From positions 6,145,485 to 6,209,484 of the forward strand of contig NC_049909.1 in assembly GCF_001411555.2 (NCBI RefSeq): 64,000 nt of DNA, written 5' to 3'. Position numbers and translations under genes: made by a program. The notes under the pieces were generated by a model. That model ran no database searches. It was not told the origin of the DNA and saw only the letters and a program-made list of their open reading frames with translations. Positions 23,991-35,534 of the stretch are shown piece by piece. Numbering within the stretch: the first letter of the stretch is position 1; each line of letters begins with the position of its first letter. Origin of the DNA: Juglans regia. Taxonomy: Eukaryota; Streptophyta; Magnoliopsida; Fagales; Juglandaceae.

Positions 23991-24880
23991 TACTAATAAT
24001 AGTACTGAATATGGACCCTATTAAAATTCTCATTTTTTTCATACCTTTAGAAACTTTCATGATTTTGCAACTTCTAATAATTGATAGATGATGATCTATA
24101 TAAGCTAGATCATTTTGCTTTAATTTCTGGCCGTGATCATATTTTTGTCTTGACCGTCATTCATATTAACTTTCCTCTTACTGCCTAACCCTTAAACATA
24201 TACTAATTAGTTTTTATTGCAGTCAATTACTATACTCCTTAATCTAATTTTCTTTATAGTCCAGCATTTTTCTCATCTCTTTATATCATGATCATGTCAA
24301 AACTTGAATTATCAAATTTCTATCTCATTTTTTCGTGGGATATTGTCAATTCGCATGGCTTAAAATTTATAACGTGGAGAATTTATTGGCATTTCCTTTT
24401 TGTTGACATATCGTATATATATGAATGTATGTTGTTCATGTTCTAATTTTCTGCCTGCAGTATACAATTGTTTAGCACGAACATTTATTTATTTTCCTAT
24501 AAAATCATATATTACTGGAATTAATGTTTTTGTCAGCAAATTATTTAATTTATATATATAATTTAGTGTCAAGAGGCTCATGGGGTTGACGACGAAAATG
24601 GAGTAAAAATGGGATCTTGGAATCTGGTTTGAGTTGAAGAAAGAGAGTTCGAGAAGGCGAGGGGCAAAAGCAGAGTATAAGGATTGGATTGCTAAGGAAG
24701 AAACAACGTAGTTTGGAGAAGAAGAATAAACGTAGTCATTTTGGGAGTCCATGTCGTTTAGAGTTAATTGTGTAGCCTTAAATGGCACAAGCTATATTTA
24801 TCATATGTAGTTTTTCAATTATATTAAACTCTATTTATGTGTACAATATCAGAGTCAAAAACCATCGGGTGACGTGGCAG
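23991..24880. other. AT-rich spacer between CACTA and L1
   Basis: Strongly AT-rich DNA without repeats that could be assigned. It contains one moderately long frame on the minus strand (24788-24489), listed separately. Nothing else was recognised. Confidence 0.5.
24489..24788 (-). CDS. Unrecognised 99-codon frame, possibly a gene-fragment exon
   Basis: The protein has a Ser/Tyr-rich stretch (NDYVYSSSPNYVVSSLA), then a mixed hydrophobic part, and ends in poorly coding AT-rich sequence. An internal Met at residue 13 (MDSQNDY) is a plausible alternative start. From there to about codon 78 codon use looks more gene-like than the flanks, as if this were a first exon. No domain was recognised, and no partner exon was found nearby. 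It could be a chance frame or a captured gene piece. Confidence 0.2.
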   Translation of the reverse strand: MPFKATQLTLNDMDSQNDYVYSSSPNYVVSSLAIQSLYSAFAPRLLELSFFNSNQIPRSHFYSIFVVNPMSLLTLNYIYKLNNLLTKTLIPVIYDFIGK

Positions 24881-25416
24881 GGCGATGTTTTGCTATATGC
24901 TAGCGTTACGTAGGTTTCTTGAGTGCCTGCTTGATTTCGTTCTGTCCCTCATGGGCAGCCCTCTGGTGACTCTGGTTGCTGACAAGGATTGAAGATTGTA
25001 GGGCGCTTCAGTCGAGCAAAAGAGGGCAGGGTGGTGAGGTTCTTATTGATTCTGATTCCCGGGGACGAAACACAGGGCTAGAGGAAGGAGAGCTTTGTGA
25101 ACTTGCTTGTGAAGCTCGTCGCCTGGTGATTCCACATCATGAGGAGGATGTTTGGTGGTGTGATGAGGCAAGTAACCAGTTTAATCTGGTGTCTAAAATT
25201 TTGTAACAGGAAAATCAGTTTGTGGTTGAGAATAAGGGGTTGGATTTAGAACAATTTCAGTTGGAGTATGAACAAGAGAGCAAACCGCAAGATTTGGCTT
25301 CAGATAAAGGATATGATTCGGAAGGTACTCAAACTAGAAGTCCGGTGGTAGAAAATCCCAGTAATGGCGTGCGACAATCCCAATGAGTCATTACCCCATC
25401 GTGCTAAACTCAATCT

Positions 25417-26518
25417 TTGACAAAAAAAATGTTGGTGTGGAACGTGCATAGCACAGACACGTCAAAGAAACGCTTGAGGAGGTTGGTCAGGAAATATTCA
25501 ATATCTATGTTGCCCATTTCGGAACCATTCATGAAGGAGGATTCAATGTTTCGCTTCGCGCAGTATTTAGATTTTTCTAACTATTGTTCGAATGAAGCAA
25601 TGGGAGATAAAATGTGGGTAATGTGGAATGGGCAGGATGTTTTTGAGCTGGAGAGTATGTCGGATCAAATGATCGCGGGTTGGGTGGTCGTTAATGGGTC
25701 AAAAGTGCTTGTCACGTTTGTTTATGCGAAATGCTCCTTTTCAGATCGTAGGGGGCTTTGGACTGACTGAAGCTTTACCTATAGGTTTGAATCCTTAGAT
25801 TATTGTGGGGGATTTTAACATTATTAGAGAGGAAGAGGAATGAATTGGGGGGCAGCCTAGACCTTTGGTTGCTATGGAGGAATTTAATAACTGTCTGAAT
25901 AATTGTGGGGTGGTGGAGTTGAAGTCACAGGGTGGCTGTATGTCTTGGTTCAATGGGCATGTTGGTCAGACTAGGAGATGGGCGAAGTTTGACCGGGCTG
26001 TAGTGAATGTGTCGTTCATCAATACTTTTCAATCGGCTAGCTTGGAATATTTGGAGAGCAAGACGTCGGATCATAAACCGATGTTGATACATTTCTCAAA
26101 GCCTACATCAACATATGGACCTCCTCCGTTCATGTATCAAAATATGTGGAGTACTCATGCAAAATTCTATGACTTTATGAAATAGGTTTGGACAGAACCA
26201 GTGCATGGTGCGGGAATGTGCAAGTTGGCGACTAAATTAAAGAAGGCTAAGATTGCTTTAAAGAGGTGGAATGAAGAGGTCTTTGGACGGGTGGATGTTA
26301 CTATCAAGGAGTTAGAGTCACGCATATTGTATCTGGAGGAGCAACTGAATGGGGGATATGATCAGGAGGTGGAAACAAAGTTCCTAGTTATAAAATGTGA
26401 ATTGGATTATTGGGAGAAGAGGGAGGAGATGCGTGTATCCCAAATTTTGAAGAAGCGATGGTTAGTGGAGGGTGATCAAAACTCCAAGTTTTTCCATGCG
26501 GTTATTAATCAACGATGA
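25417..26518 (+). pseudogene. L1 ORF2 endonuclease domain and linker
   Basis: Begins MTKKMLVWNVHS, the counterpart of the WNCRG start seen in the other L1. It contains SEPFMKED (the usual ETK/ETH position, changed here), VGDFNIIREEEE near 25808-25845, KFDRAVVN, and SDHKPMLIHF near 26068-26097, the metal-binding HxP motif. Stops fall near 25768, 25842 and 26185. The linker 26201-26518 ends KRWLVEGDQNSKFFHAV, the conserved approach to the RT domain. Known role: target-site nicking. Not functional as it stands. Confidence 0.85.
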
Positions 26519-26689
26519 GATTCTTCGATGATTGACGCTATGGTTTTGAAGGATGGTACATTTTTGGCTTCACCTGAGGAAGTTCATGAGCATGCGGTCA
26601 ATCACTTCCAACTTTTTCTTTCTGAATAATCATCCAGTGCAATGCCTGATTTGAGTCAGCTGATTTCGATGGTGGTATCGACTGAAGAA

Positions 26690-27741
26690 AATGAGTGTAT
26701 TGTAAATAAGCCATCAAAACTATAGCTGAAACTGGCTCTTAAGTCGATCCCAAAAGATAGTAGTCCAGGGCTCGATGGTTTTGGTTCGGGATTTTACGTA
26801 TCGTATTGGGATTTTGTCAAAGAAGATTTATTGGAAGCTGCCAAGGATTTTTTTTGGTGGGGCACCGCTCCCCAGAGTTCTCACTACTTTGTATTTTGTT
26901 CTAACTCCTAAAGTGAAGAATCCAAGAAGCTTTGAAAAGTTTAGGCCTATTAGTTTATGCTCGGTCGCCTATAAGATTTTTTCAAAAATTATTGTAGGAA
27001 GATTGACACGCTGCCTGACAAAGATTATTTCTCCAAAACAAGGGGCTTTTCTCCCTGGTAGAAGTATCTTCGAAAATATTATGTTGGCACAGGAAATGGT
27101 TCATTCTATTAGCAGGAAGAGTAAAGGGGGAAATGTGGTATTAAAAGTGGATATGGCTAAGGCATATGATCGGGTTGACTGGCGGTTTTTTCTTTGGGTT
27201 TTGGAGGGTTTTGGTTTTTTAACCATGTTCGTAAGTTAATAGCGGAATGTGTTTCGACTCCACGATTTTCGATAATGATGAACGATACGTATAGGGGATT
27301 TTTCAAGTCTCAACGGGGCTTTCGGCAAGGTGATCCACTATCATCTTATTTATTTATTTTGATGGATGAAATTCTCTCTCGGCTCCTAAGAAAAACATTG
27401 AGGAGGGGAGGATTGGGAATTTTTATCGTCCGAGGGGAGCGTTGTTAATCTCTCGTTTATTATATGCGGATGACTTGCTGGTTTTCGCTAATGGAGAAAG
27501 GAGATCATTGAAGATGGTTATGAAAATGTTGGAGGTGTATGAAAGTTGGTCTGGTCAGTTAATAAACAAGGAAAAATCAGCTCTATTATTGTCAAAGAAG
27601 ATAAGCAAAGCCAAAGGCAGGGGTATTTTCTGTCTTAGGAGATTTGCGAAAGGTAAATTTCCTGCGACATATGTTGGAGCGCCTTTGAGTCTGGGACTCC
27701 TTACGGCTAGAATGCTTGATCCACGGGTCTCTAAAATTTGA
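26690..27741 (+). pseudogene. L1 reverse transcriptase domain
   Basis: Recognisable RT blocks, in order but in different frames, are PGLDGFGSGFY (26767), FEKFRPISLCSVAYKIFSKI (about 26930-26990), AFLPGRSIFENI (27045-27080), VVLKVDMAKAYDRVDW (27137-27182), FRQGDPLSSYLFI (27320-27358) and LLYADDLLVFANG (27457-27495). The catalytic aspartates of motif A and of YADD are intact, yet frameshifts near 26800, 27230 and 27440 break the protein. Known: this domain copies the element's RNA at the nicked target. Confidence 0.9.
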
Positions 27742-28009
27742 GATAAGGTGACGAGTTGGAAGAGGAGGTTGCTGTCTCAAGGAGGTCACCTCATTCTTAT
27801 TCGGCATGTGTTATCATGCATGGTGACTCATACGCTTGCGGTTCTGGCAGTTCCATTGGTCTTGATAAGGAAGATAAATTCCAGTCTTTCGTCATTCTTC
27901 TAGGGGGAGAGTAATGGCAAGGAAAAAAAGAAATGTCAAAGGTTTGCAAACTAGTGAATGAAGGAGGTGTTGGGGAAGGGACCTAGATAAAGTTCAAAGA
28001 TCTTTTCAC

Positions 28010-29495
28010 ATGATGTTTGCATGGAGGCTTTTGAAGGTAGATAATCTGTGGACTCGTTTCTTTAAGGCAAAGTATGTTATATCCGGCCACATGGCATTAG
28101 TTACTACTTCTCACATAGACTCTCGGTTTTGGAAGTCAGTCTTAAAGGTTTTTCTAGAGGTGTATGAGAATGTATATGTAAAGATTAGAGACGGAAATGC
28201 CTCCTTCTGGTTTGATAAGTGGTTGAGCAATGGTACCCTTGTTGAGATCACTAGCACAATCTATCAACCTGAGCTAAAGGTCCAAAAATGTTGGGCATCG
28301 GGGAGATGGGATGCCAACTTTCTAGAAGAGTTGGTTGGGGTAGCAAAAATGAATGAGATTTTGATGTCGAGTTCAAAGCAGAGAGTGGGGCCTGACGTTT
28401 TTGTTTGGAAACCTTCTATTAATGGAAATTTCTCAATAGCCTCGACATGGGAGGTAATAAGAGTTAAAGGGGTGTATAGTGGTCGTGGATGGAGTGGGTA
28501 TGGCACAAACTGCTGCCTAAGAGAGGGTGTGCAATCTGGGAATTTCTATAGTTTCAAGGTGCAATTGCTGCGTGAATAAAACAGAGGAGACCTTGCAAGT
28601 ATAGTTTCAAGGTGCAATTGCTGAGCACGGGGTCAATTGCAAGTATGGTATGGAAGAGAGTAGCGTCGATGTTTGGGATTATGAATGTGGATGCAGAGCC
28701 CTAGAGGGTGAAGATCAGCAGGTGGTTCAGAGTTGCAAAAAAATATACACAGAAGGGAACGATAATTGGTTTATTGCCTGTTGTTATTTCTTGGAGACTC
28801 TGGCTTCGGCGTTGTAAATTGCAGATGGAAGATAAGCAAGAATCGAGAGAGGCAATTTGGTTAGCTGTGCGATGTTGGCTGGCAAAAATTGCAGATGGTG
28901 TGAAGGGTGCACTGCCCTATTTAGATAATAAAATATTGGAAGAGCTACAGGTGAATACAATCAAGTCGAAGGTTAAAATTCCTCGCAAAGTGAGTTGGGA
29001 AAAGCCTCCTGAAGGTTGGTTGAAGCTAAATATCGATGGATCTTGTAGAGGGAATCTAGGTTCTTGTAGTGGTGGAGGTATCATCCATGATTCAACTGGT
29101 AATATGAAGGCTGCTTTCTCTGAAAATTTTGAACCGGGTACTAATAATAGAGCGGAGTTGAGGGCTATTATTAGTAGCGTTCGGCTTTGTAAAGAATTGA
29201 GATATCAGAATATTTGTATTGAAAGTGATTCGGAGTTGGTGGTGGGTTGGCTCATTTCAGGTGTTTGTACCGTTTGGTACTTATGGGATTTTTGGGAATG
29301 ATTACAGGAGGAGGTAAACAGCCTTTGTGTCTCTATAAAGTACAAATTTAGAGAAGAGAATCAAGTGGCAGATTTTCTGGCTCGTCAAAGAGAGGGAGGC
29401 AACACGAAGAGATATCTTACAGGTGATGAAATGCCTAGTAAAATGAGAGGACTTATTCGTATGGATAAGATCAGGATTCCAAGTCTGTGGCTGTA
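28010..29495 (+). pseudogene. L1 zf-RVT-like region and RNase H domain
   Basis: 28010-28579 encodes the segment that follows RT in plant L1s (DNLWTRFFKAKYV...ASFWFDKWLSNG). The RNase H domain lies in 28708-29495 with KLNIDGSCRGN (first Asp), NNRAELRAI (Glu), CIESDSELVVGW (Asp) and, after a stop near 29300, FREENQVADFLARQ (final Asp). All four metal-binding acidic positions are therefore still visible. Known: RNase H removes the RNA strand of the hybrid. An in-frame stop and an upstream deletion rule out activity. Confidence 0.85.
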
Positions 29496-29640
29496 ATTAA
29501 AGTATTCCTTATGGGATTGGTTCGGTTTGATTTTGTTTTGGATATTATATAATTATACTAGATTGGTTGGTTTTCGTTTTAATAGTTTTGTTGCCTGGAG
29601 GGTTGCTAAAGGATATTTGTAAAGGCCTTGAATTGTGATT

Positions 29641-30118
29641 TAGACATATTCATTCAACATAAGTAAGAGTTTTAATAAAAGTGAGAGGCGTCACTTGCAT
29701 ACCTGTAACCTTCTCCCTTCGATTAAAACAAAATTTTATATTGAACTCTGCGTTTTTAGTATAGAAGCTAGGGGGCTTTTGGTCTTTTACGCAATATTTT
29801 GTTAGGGAAAGGGAACACGAGTATTTAGTGGGGAAAAAGTGAGGTGCAGAATTCGAGAAATTGTCAGATCCTTTTTGAACGTGTATGGAGGTTAGGGTAC
29901 CTCGAATCATCCAAAGTCGCAGCAGCGCATGCAGAATCTGAACACGTATAACTTAATAAATGTCGATTTCTGATTATTGATTACAATGTAAAAGACAAAA
30001 ATCAGTAGCATTTAAGAGGGGGAGGGAGACGTTGGTTGCCAAGAAAATACGTACCCAGCTTGCTAGCTAGCTAGCTACCTACATTATTAATTCAAACGAC
30101 TGGTAATTTCTTTGACAG
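29641..30118. other. MYB copy B 3' flank
   Basis: Non-coding. On the gene strand the stop codon at 30119 is followed by 3' UTR-like DNA, including a CTAG-rich (GCTA)n stretch at 30060-30076. No open frame with a recognisable domain is present; the L1 tail ends near 29640. Confidence 0.5.
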
Positions 30119-31995
30119 TTAGTAACTCCCCGTATTAATGATATCATGCCAATAATTCGTCTCATTTCTTGCACGTTCCTCGACAGCATTACTTGATCCA
30201 CTTCCAGTACTGCCTGCAATCAAGCTGTTTGCAGATAAAATATAGTTGCCCAAATTATTAAAAACACCATCATGATCATGATGATGCTGACGATCTCCAA
30301 CGTCCCCAGTAGCCAGATTCATCTTGTGGAGCTGCATGGTTGATATTTCATTGAATTCATTTGAGTACGTTTGATGATCCCTTGCGTTGATTTCCAAGAA
30401 ACCTAATGCAGATACCCCAGAGGCAATATCAGAATTGCCACCCATGCCAAGACCAAAAACAGAACCAGAATCGACGCCACCATGATGATCATTTCCTGCA
30501 GCTAGCATCGACTCTAACATCACGCTTTCCCATACTTTCAAAACGTCAAGGCAACGTGGGGGTGCGAGTTTACTGGTGGTTGTTTCATTGAGTAGCATGC
30601 CCGAGGCTGCAGCAGATGATCTTCCTGAAGAAAAGCCTGGCGGCAGATCGTATAATTGGTAGCATAACTGTGACTCTCTGACTAGTCTTTCTTCGGCCTC
30701 AAGCCGAGTGTTCTCCCACTGAGCCATGTGGCTAAGATTGGATGCGCTTTTGGGGTCACCATTTGCAGACTCAAGAACGGTGCCTTTTGGCTTGTGAGTA
30801 ACTGGATCGATGCCCATCATGGCCAACCTTTTCTTAAGATGTGTGTTCCAGTAATTCTTGATCTCGTTGTCAGTTCTCTTTGGCAAGTGTGTGGCTATAG
30901 CGGACCATCTGGAGGGAAAAAAAAAATGCCTGAAGTTAATACAATATGTATATATATATATATATTTAGCCTAAGATATTCGATCCATAATATTATTCAA
31001 ACTATGTATGTATTGCAATATCATGTAATCATCATTTGCGTAATGGTGCCTTACAACCAATGATCAGCATCATTTTGTGTCTACAATATTATTCCTTTTA
31101 ATTTTACTCGATTCATATGTATTTACAGAATCCTAAAGATTTCTGGGTAGAAGGAAATTAAAAAGGCATTCTGAAATTCATGTTTTTATTTATTTTATTT
31201 TATTTTTGTCCTTGCTCGGAAGAAAAATGAAATATGGCGTTTCAGAGTTTGATTAATGAAACTTTTACTGAAAATACAACGCAGTCTGGTTTGTAAGTCG
31301 AAATAAGCTGCATACTTACATCCACGTATCATAATAAATATGGAGCTCAAAAGCTTAGATTAAGTACTAGACTACACAAAAAGAAATGGCAGAATAAATA
31401 AGATCCACGAAATAATCGACAAACTAATTAAACTGCGTAAATTTATTATTGTAGCTAGGATAATACCATAAAATGCTTTTTCTATATAATCTAAACTGCA
31501 GAGGTTTAAGGTCCGGTTTCAGTGATTACCTGCTGCCAAGAAGTGCATGAAGTTGAATGATGGTTCGGTCTTCAAGTAAACTGAACTGCCCCCTCTTAAT
31601 ATCAGGTCTGAGGTAATTATTCCATCTCAGTCTGCAGCTCTTCCCACATCTTTGAAGACCTACAGATCAGAAACAGCCAATTAATTAAGAACAATGATCA
31701 CCATTTTATTTTAAAGGAATTAATTAAGAAAATTTAAATTTAAAGCACCATATATAGGAAATCAAATGCATATATATAATATATATAGAATTTTCGCATA
31801 AATTTTTGTGCCGCACCCGAAGCTAGCTAAAACCATGTAGACAAAACAAAACAAAACTTAACCTGCTTTTCGTGGCAAACAAAGCCAGCTTCCACAGCCA
31901 TAATGTTGAATATAGGCTAAGAGTTTCTGGTCTTCTTCCGGTGTCCATGGACCTCGGTTCATCCCATCGGCGTTGCAGCATGGAGTCCTTCCCAT
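30119..31995 (-). CDS. R2R3-MYB transcription factor, MIXTA/MYB106-like, copy B (complete)
   Basis: Seen: exon 1 31995-31863 (133 bp), exon 2 31659-31530 (130 bp), exon 3 30908-30119 (790 bp including the stop). Introns have GT/AG ends, and the sum is 350 aa. The start MGRTPCC is the usual R2R3 start. R2 is about residues 15-63 (W17, W37, W57) and R3 about 68-116 (F70, W89, W108). The subgroup 9 motif [18 protein letters not shown] is at 150-167, a CLDVLK motif at 207-212, and a His-rich patch in the C-terminal third. Known: MIXTA/MYB16/MYB106 proteins direct conical-cell, trichome and cuticle development. Odd: residue 38 is Leu where copy A and the family have Arg; also Q23 and H31 against K23 and Q31 in copy A. 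No frameshift, so it probably makes protein, but its DNA binding may be altered. Confidence 0.95.
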
Positions 31996-32130
31996 TCTAG
32001 TGTTAAAAGCAAGCAGAAGAAAATACGGCTTGGAATATTGAAGCTCTTTCAGCTGAAATGATTTGTAAGAACAGTAAGTAGACAGGAAGGGATATGAAGC
32101 TGATAGATAGTGAATAAACGTATGGAAAGT

Positions 32131-32133
32131 GTG

Positions 32134-32180
<47 letters not shown>
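32131..32180 (-). promoter_or_regulatory. (CT)n-(TA)n microsatellite upstream of MYB copy B
   Basis: Same position as in copy A, about 136 bp before the ATG, but only about 50 bp long against about 87 bp. CT units occupy 32180-32157 and TA units 32156-32133 on the gene strand. Confidence 0.5.
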
Positions 32181-32882
32181 GTGTCTCAGCCAGAGCTTAG
32201 AGCATTTAGTACGGGACAAAGTAATGGCCATTTCATTGTATATTAAAGTTTGTCAATTTGATTGAAAAAAAAAGGTTATATCGATTCATGAGCGAGGAGA
32301 TCGGATATTACTGTTTATGGGTGTCGAAACAAAATGATATTAAATGTATGGGGTCCTGATCAATGTGTTTTGGTACAGATTTTATTACCGCATTTAGGCT
32401 GTTATTATTGTGTTTGCCTTCGGTACTACAAAATCTAATAATGGTAGGCCTATAAATTATATGAAATACACAGGATACCTACAGCTTCTTCAGACTCATA
32501 AATCAAGCGAAATAATAGCAAGATGCATGAGTGAGCTGCAGTTGGGCGAGTTGGTCTAAATGCGGGCAGAGAATGAGATACCCCGTTTATAATTTTCAGT
32601 TGTTGAGTCGCAATTTAGATCTTCATTAGGTACCTCTAAGTTGTGCCCTAACTAGGTTCATCAGTTTAATCTTTTGCATTGAAATTTGTGTATTTGATCC
32701 TAGCTTTATGTTTGTTGATATTGGGGTACATGTCCTATGCTAGTTTTATTATCTTTCTGTAAATAATAATTTCCAGTATATTCATCCTGAAATTCAAATA
32801 TCAGAAAATAGAATTTATGACCGCAAGTGTACATACATTAAGGAAAGAGAAATGATAGTTGCAGTCGTAAGTGCACAAGCGC
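32181..32882. other. MYB copy B upstream region
   Basis: Closely matches 1438-2140 of copy A, with small indels. No gene seen. It is cut from the rest of the shared upstream DNA (35535 onward) by the solo LTR, which therefore places about 2.65 kb of new sequence roughly 0.9 kb upstream of the start codon. Confidence 0.6.
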
Positions 32883-35529
32883 TGTAACGCCCCGACCCCG
32901 AGGGTTCGAAAAGTTAACTCATATAACCTGATAATCAACTCCAACAATCTTAATGTATTTCCAAGTCCAAGAATATATGCTTCCAAAACTCCAAATCCAA
33001 CATAAATACTTCAAATTAATAAACCATACATACTCACATATCAAATCCTCAATTCAACAATCCAAATAAAAATATCAAATCTTCTTCAGATCCCAAATAA
33101 CAAACTAAAAATAAAATAAAATAAACATAAGTCTCCATAAACCGTCTAAATCAATAGATTTCAACTTAATAAATACATAGCATCCAACAGCAATACTAAT
33201 ACCGCGATATACCCAATATCTATTCACAGATAATCTTGTTCACAACCTCTAATACTGATCCTTAGCTGAACCATCAATGTCATCTGAAAATATTATGAAG
33301 ATTAAGGAGTGAGTTATCAACAACTCAGCAAACAGAGAGCATATACTAACATGTAAACATGAACATTTATAACGTTCAATAAGCAAATAAAATATTTACT
33401 CTTGAATGTATAAAAAAACTTGGCACAAAAACACTAGAGCGAAATTTTAGAAAAACAAATTTGTTCCCCAAAAAGAAAAAAAATTCATTGGCATTTCCAA
33501 ACTAAAACATTATAAACATATCATCTCTTAGCAACACATCGGGACAAATATCATGTTTAACCCTCGTGGTAGGGTTATAAACCACCATTATACCCATGGC
33601 TGGGCCGTATACCATGTTTCACCCCCTTGGTAGGGTTATAAACTACCATTATATCCGTGGCTGGGACGTATACCATGTTTTACCCCCGTGGTAGGGTTAT
33701 AAACCACCATTATACCTGTAGCTGGGTCTTAACGGAAACAGAATGGAATATCATCGGAATCAAATCACGTTCAGATCATATAGAATCATAACTTCATGCC
33801 AAAGTTTTTAGATGACACATCATATAAAAACAAAGTACTGAATAGTTTCAAATTATTTCACATGTTCGAAATAAACAGAATTAAAGTATTTTCACTTATT
33901 CATAACAAAAACTTTTAGATTTCTCATATTCGCTCATTTGCATAGTTCAGAAACAAAATGTATAAAATTGGCTCATGTCTACACCAATCATGACAGAAAA
34001 TACTTTCTCTGATATAGAATTTATGCAAATGCAGAATAAACATCTGAGGTTGTTTTCAAATTTCTTTCAAAAATAAACATGCTTATTTCAAAGACAACCT
34101 CATTTCATTTCTTTTATGTAAAACTAGTATATGAACCCCGCTTACCTGACTTCCGTGTATTATCAACACCTTGAGTCGGAACTCTAGTAGTGACACCACC
34201 TAAACAAAACATATACCCAACATTTAATAAACCAGTCTAGTAAGCTACTATTTATTGAGTAATAAACCAAAACAGTCCCTTCTTAACTCAATAACTATCA
34301 TAACATTAAACCCGAACAGTACCCTCCTCTATTCATTTACATTTAAACCCCAAAACAACTACCTTTTATTAACACCAAACCAACCACAATTATTTCCAAA
34401 ACCAACAACAGCAACTCCAATGATTAAAACATAACACAAACCATACTTCACCTCCAACCTTCAAATAAAAATTTCAGCGCAAGCATCATATATTTTAATC
34501 ATTCAAAAATTCAAGACTTGGGTACCTGCGCCACTCATAAAAAAAAAAATACCCAATACAACTAGCTCAAAACACCCATAAATTTACACTAAACAGTCTC
34601 AATTAATAGCCCAAAACAATCTCACAAAGCCATCCAAACAATTATACTCCTCAACTTCAAGAATTCCATCACACTCAACCACAATCCAACATATAAAATA
34701 CCAAAATAGCACAATTTAACATAGTTAACAAATTGCCAAAAGTTTACTGCAGTAGTGCAAACTTTGATCAACACCCCAATCAAATCAGTAACCCTACTAC
34801 ATTTCACAGTCCAACCCTAATATTCAAAAACTACCAAAAGCTTCAGGAAAACTTACCCAAAAGAGTCACAAAAATTCAAACCACTTCGAATGGGTGCAAC
34901 CCCCTGTAATCTAAGCCAAAAATTCACTGAAGTCTCTAGTGAAAGAGATAGTGGTCTACGCAAAGAAGAATGGAGGGGTCTGAATGTGTACACAGCAAAC
35001 CCAAAACAGAGTGGGTGTGTGCATGAAAAACAACCAAAGAAAAATAGAGCAAAAGTGGGTCTGAGCGTGTACCAACAGAGGAAAAAAAAAGGTGAATGAG
35101 AGAATAAAGCATAAGAGAGAAGAGTTACCGGCAGAAGTGCGAAATCGCGTGGAGGAGGTCGACGAAGAAATGCTTTACAAAAAAAAATAAAAGCAGGGGT
35201 TCAACATGCGGTTATGGGGAGGGAGAGATTGAGAGACAAGCCGATTGAGAGAGTGTCTGCTGAAAAGTGAGGATTTTTGGATGAGAGAAGGGATACAAGT
35301 AACTGCAAGATCATGGGTTTAGGTGCACGGTTTGGAGGGATAAGTGAAATCTGCAGCGCAAAGGAGAAAACCCACGAAGAAGAAAAACAGTGCAGCAGAA
35401 AAGGGGGGAAAAAAAACTCCCCCAAACGACACCGTTCAAGCCTCCTTTCAAGTGATCATCAGTAGTGGGCCGGGCTTCGTGAAAAGATGAGCTTCAACTG
35501 GAAACTGGGCTTAGAGCCCGAGCGTTACA
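32883..35529 (-). mobile_element. Solo LTR (TGTAAC...GTTACA), 2647 bp, copy B only
   Basis: Termini are TGTAACGCCCCGACCCC and GCCCGAGCGTTACA. Flanks are AGCGC (32878-32882) and ATCGC (35530-35534), a 5 bp target duplication with one change. Copy A has a single AGCGC with no insert (2136-2140). The interior shares the 'accctaccacgg'-type block with the LTR at 8460-11325 in the opposite direction, so this copy is scored as minus. No coding capacity; short frames at 34890-35465 are chance frames in the purine-rich part. Confidence 0.9.
33552..33734. repeat. 61-bp tandem repeat, 3 units, in solo LTR
   Basis: Units begin at 33552, 33613 and 33674 with CATGTTTMACCC and each includes GGTAGGGTTATAAAC and CCATTATA. 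The related LTR at 8460-11325 has only one recognisable unit near 10660, so the array expanded in this lineage. Confidence 0.75.
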
Positions 35530-35534
35530 ATCGC

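Larger units (their letters stand above)
24890..29640 (+). mobile_element. L1 (LINE) retrotransposon with terminal RNase H, 5'-truncated and decayed
   Basis: Plus-strand order: ORF1 tail (24976-25390), endonuclease (25417-26185), linker (26201-26518), reverse transcriptase (about 26690-27741), zf-RVT-like region (28010-28579), RNase H (28708-29495), and a 3' untranslated region to about 29640. No DUF4283 domain is present at the start, so the 5' end is lost. Stops and frameshifts occur in every domain. Known: the gain of a C-terminal RNase H marks one branch of plant L1 elements. Confidence 0.85.

Noticed and set aside
29641..30118. Possible additional MYB exon or neighbouring gene
   Set aside because: MYB copy B already ends with a stop at 30119, and the downstream DNA has no coding signal.
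34890..35465. Charged plus-strand frames near the end of the copy B solo LTR
   Set aside because: Purine-rich LTR sequence; no domain, no match in the empty site of copy A.
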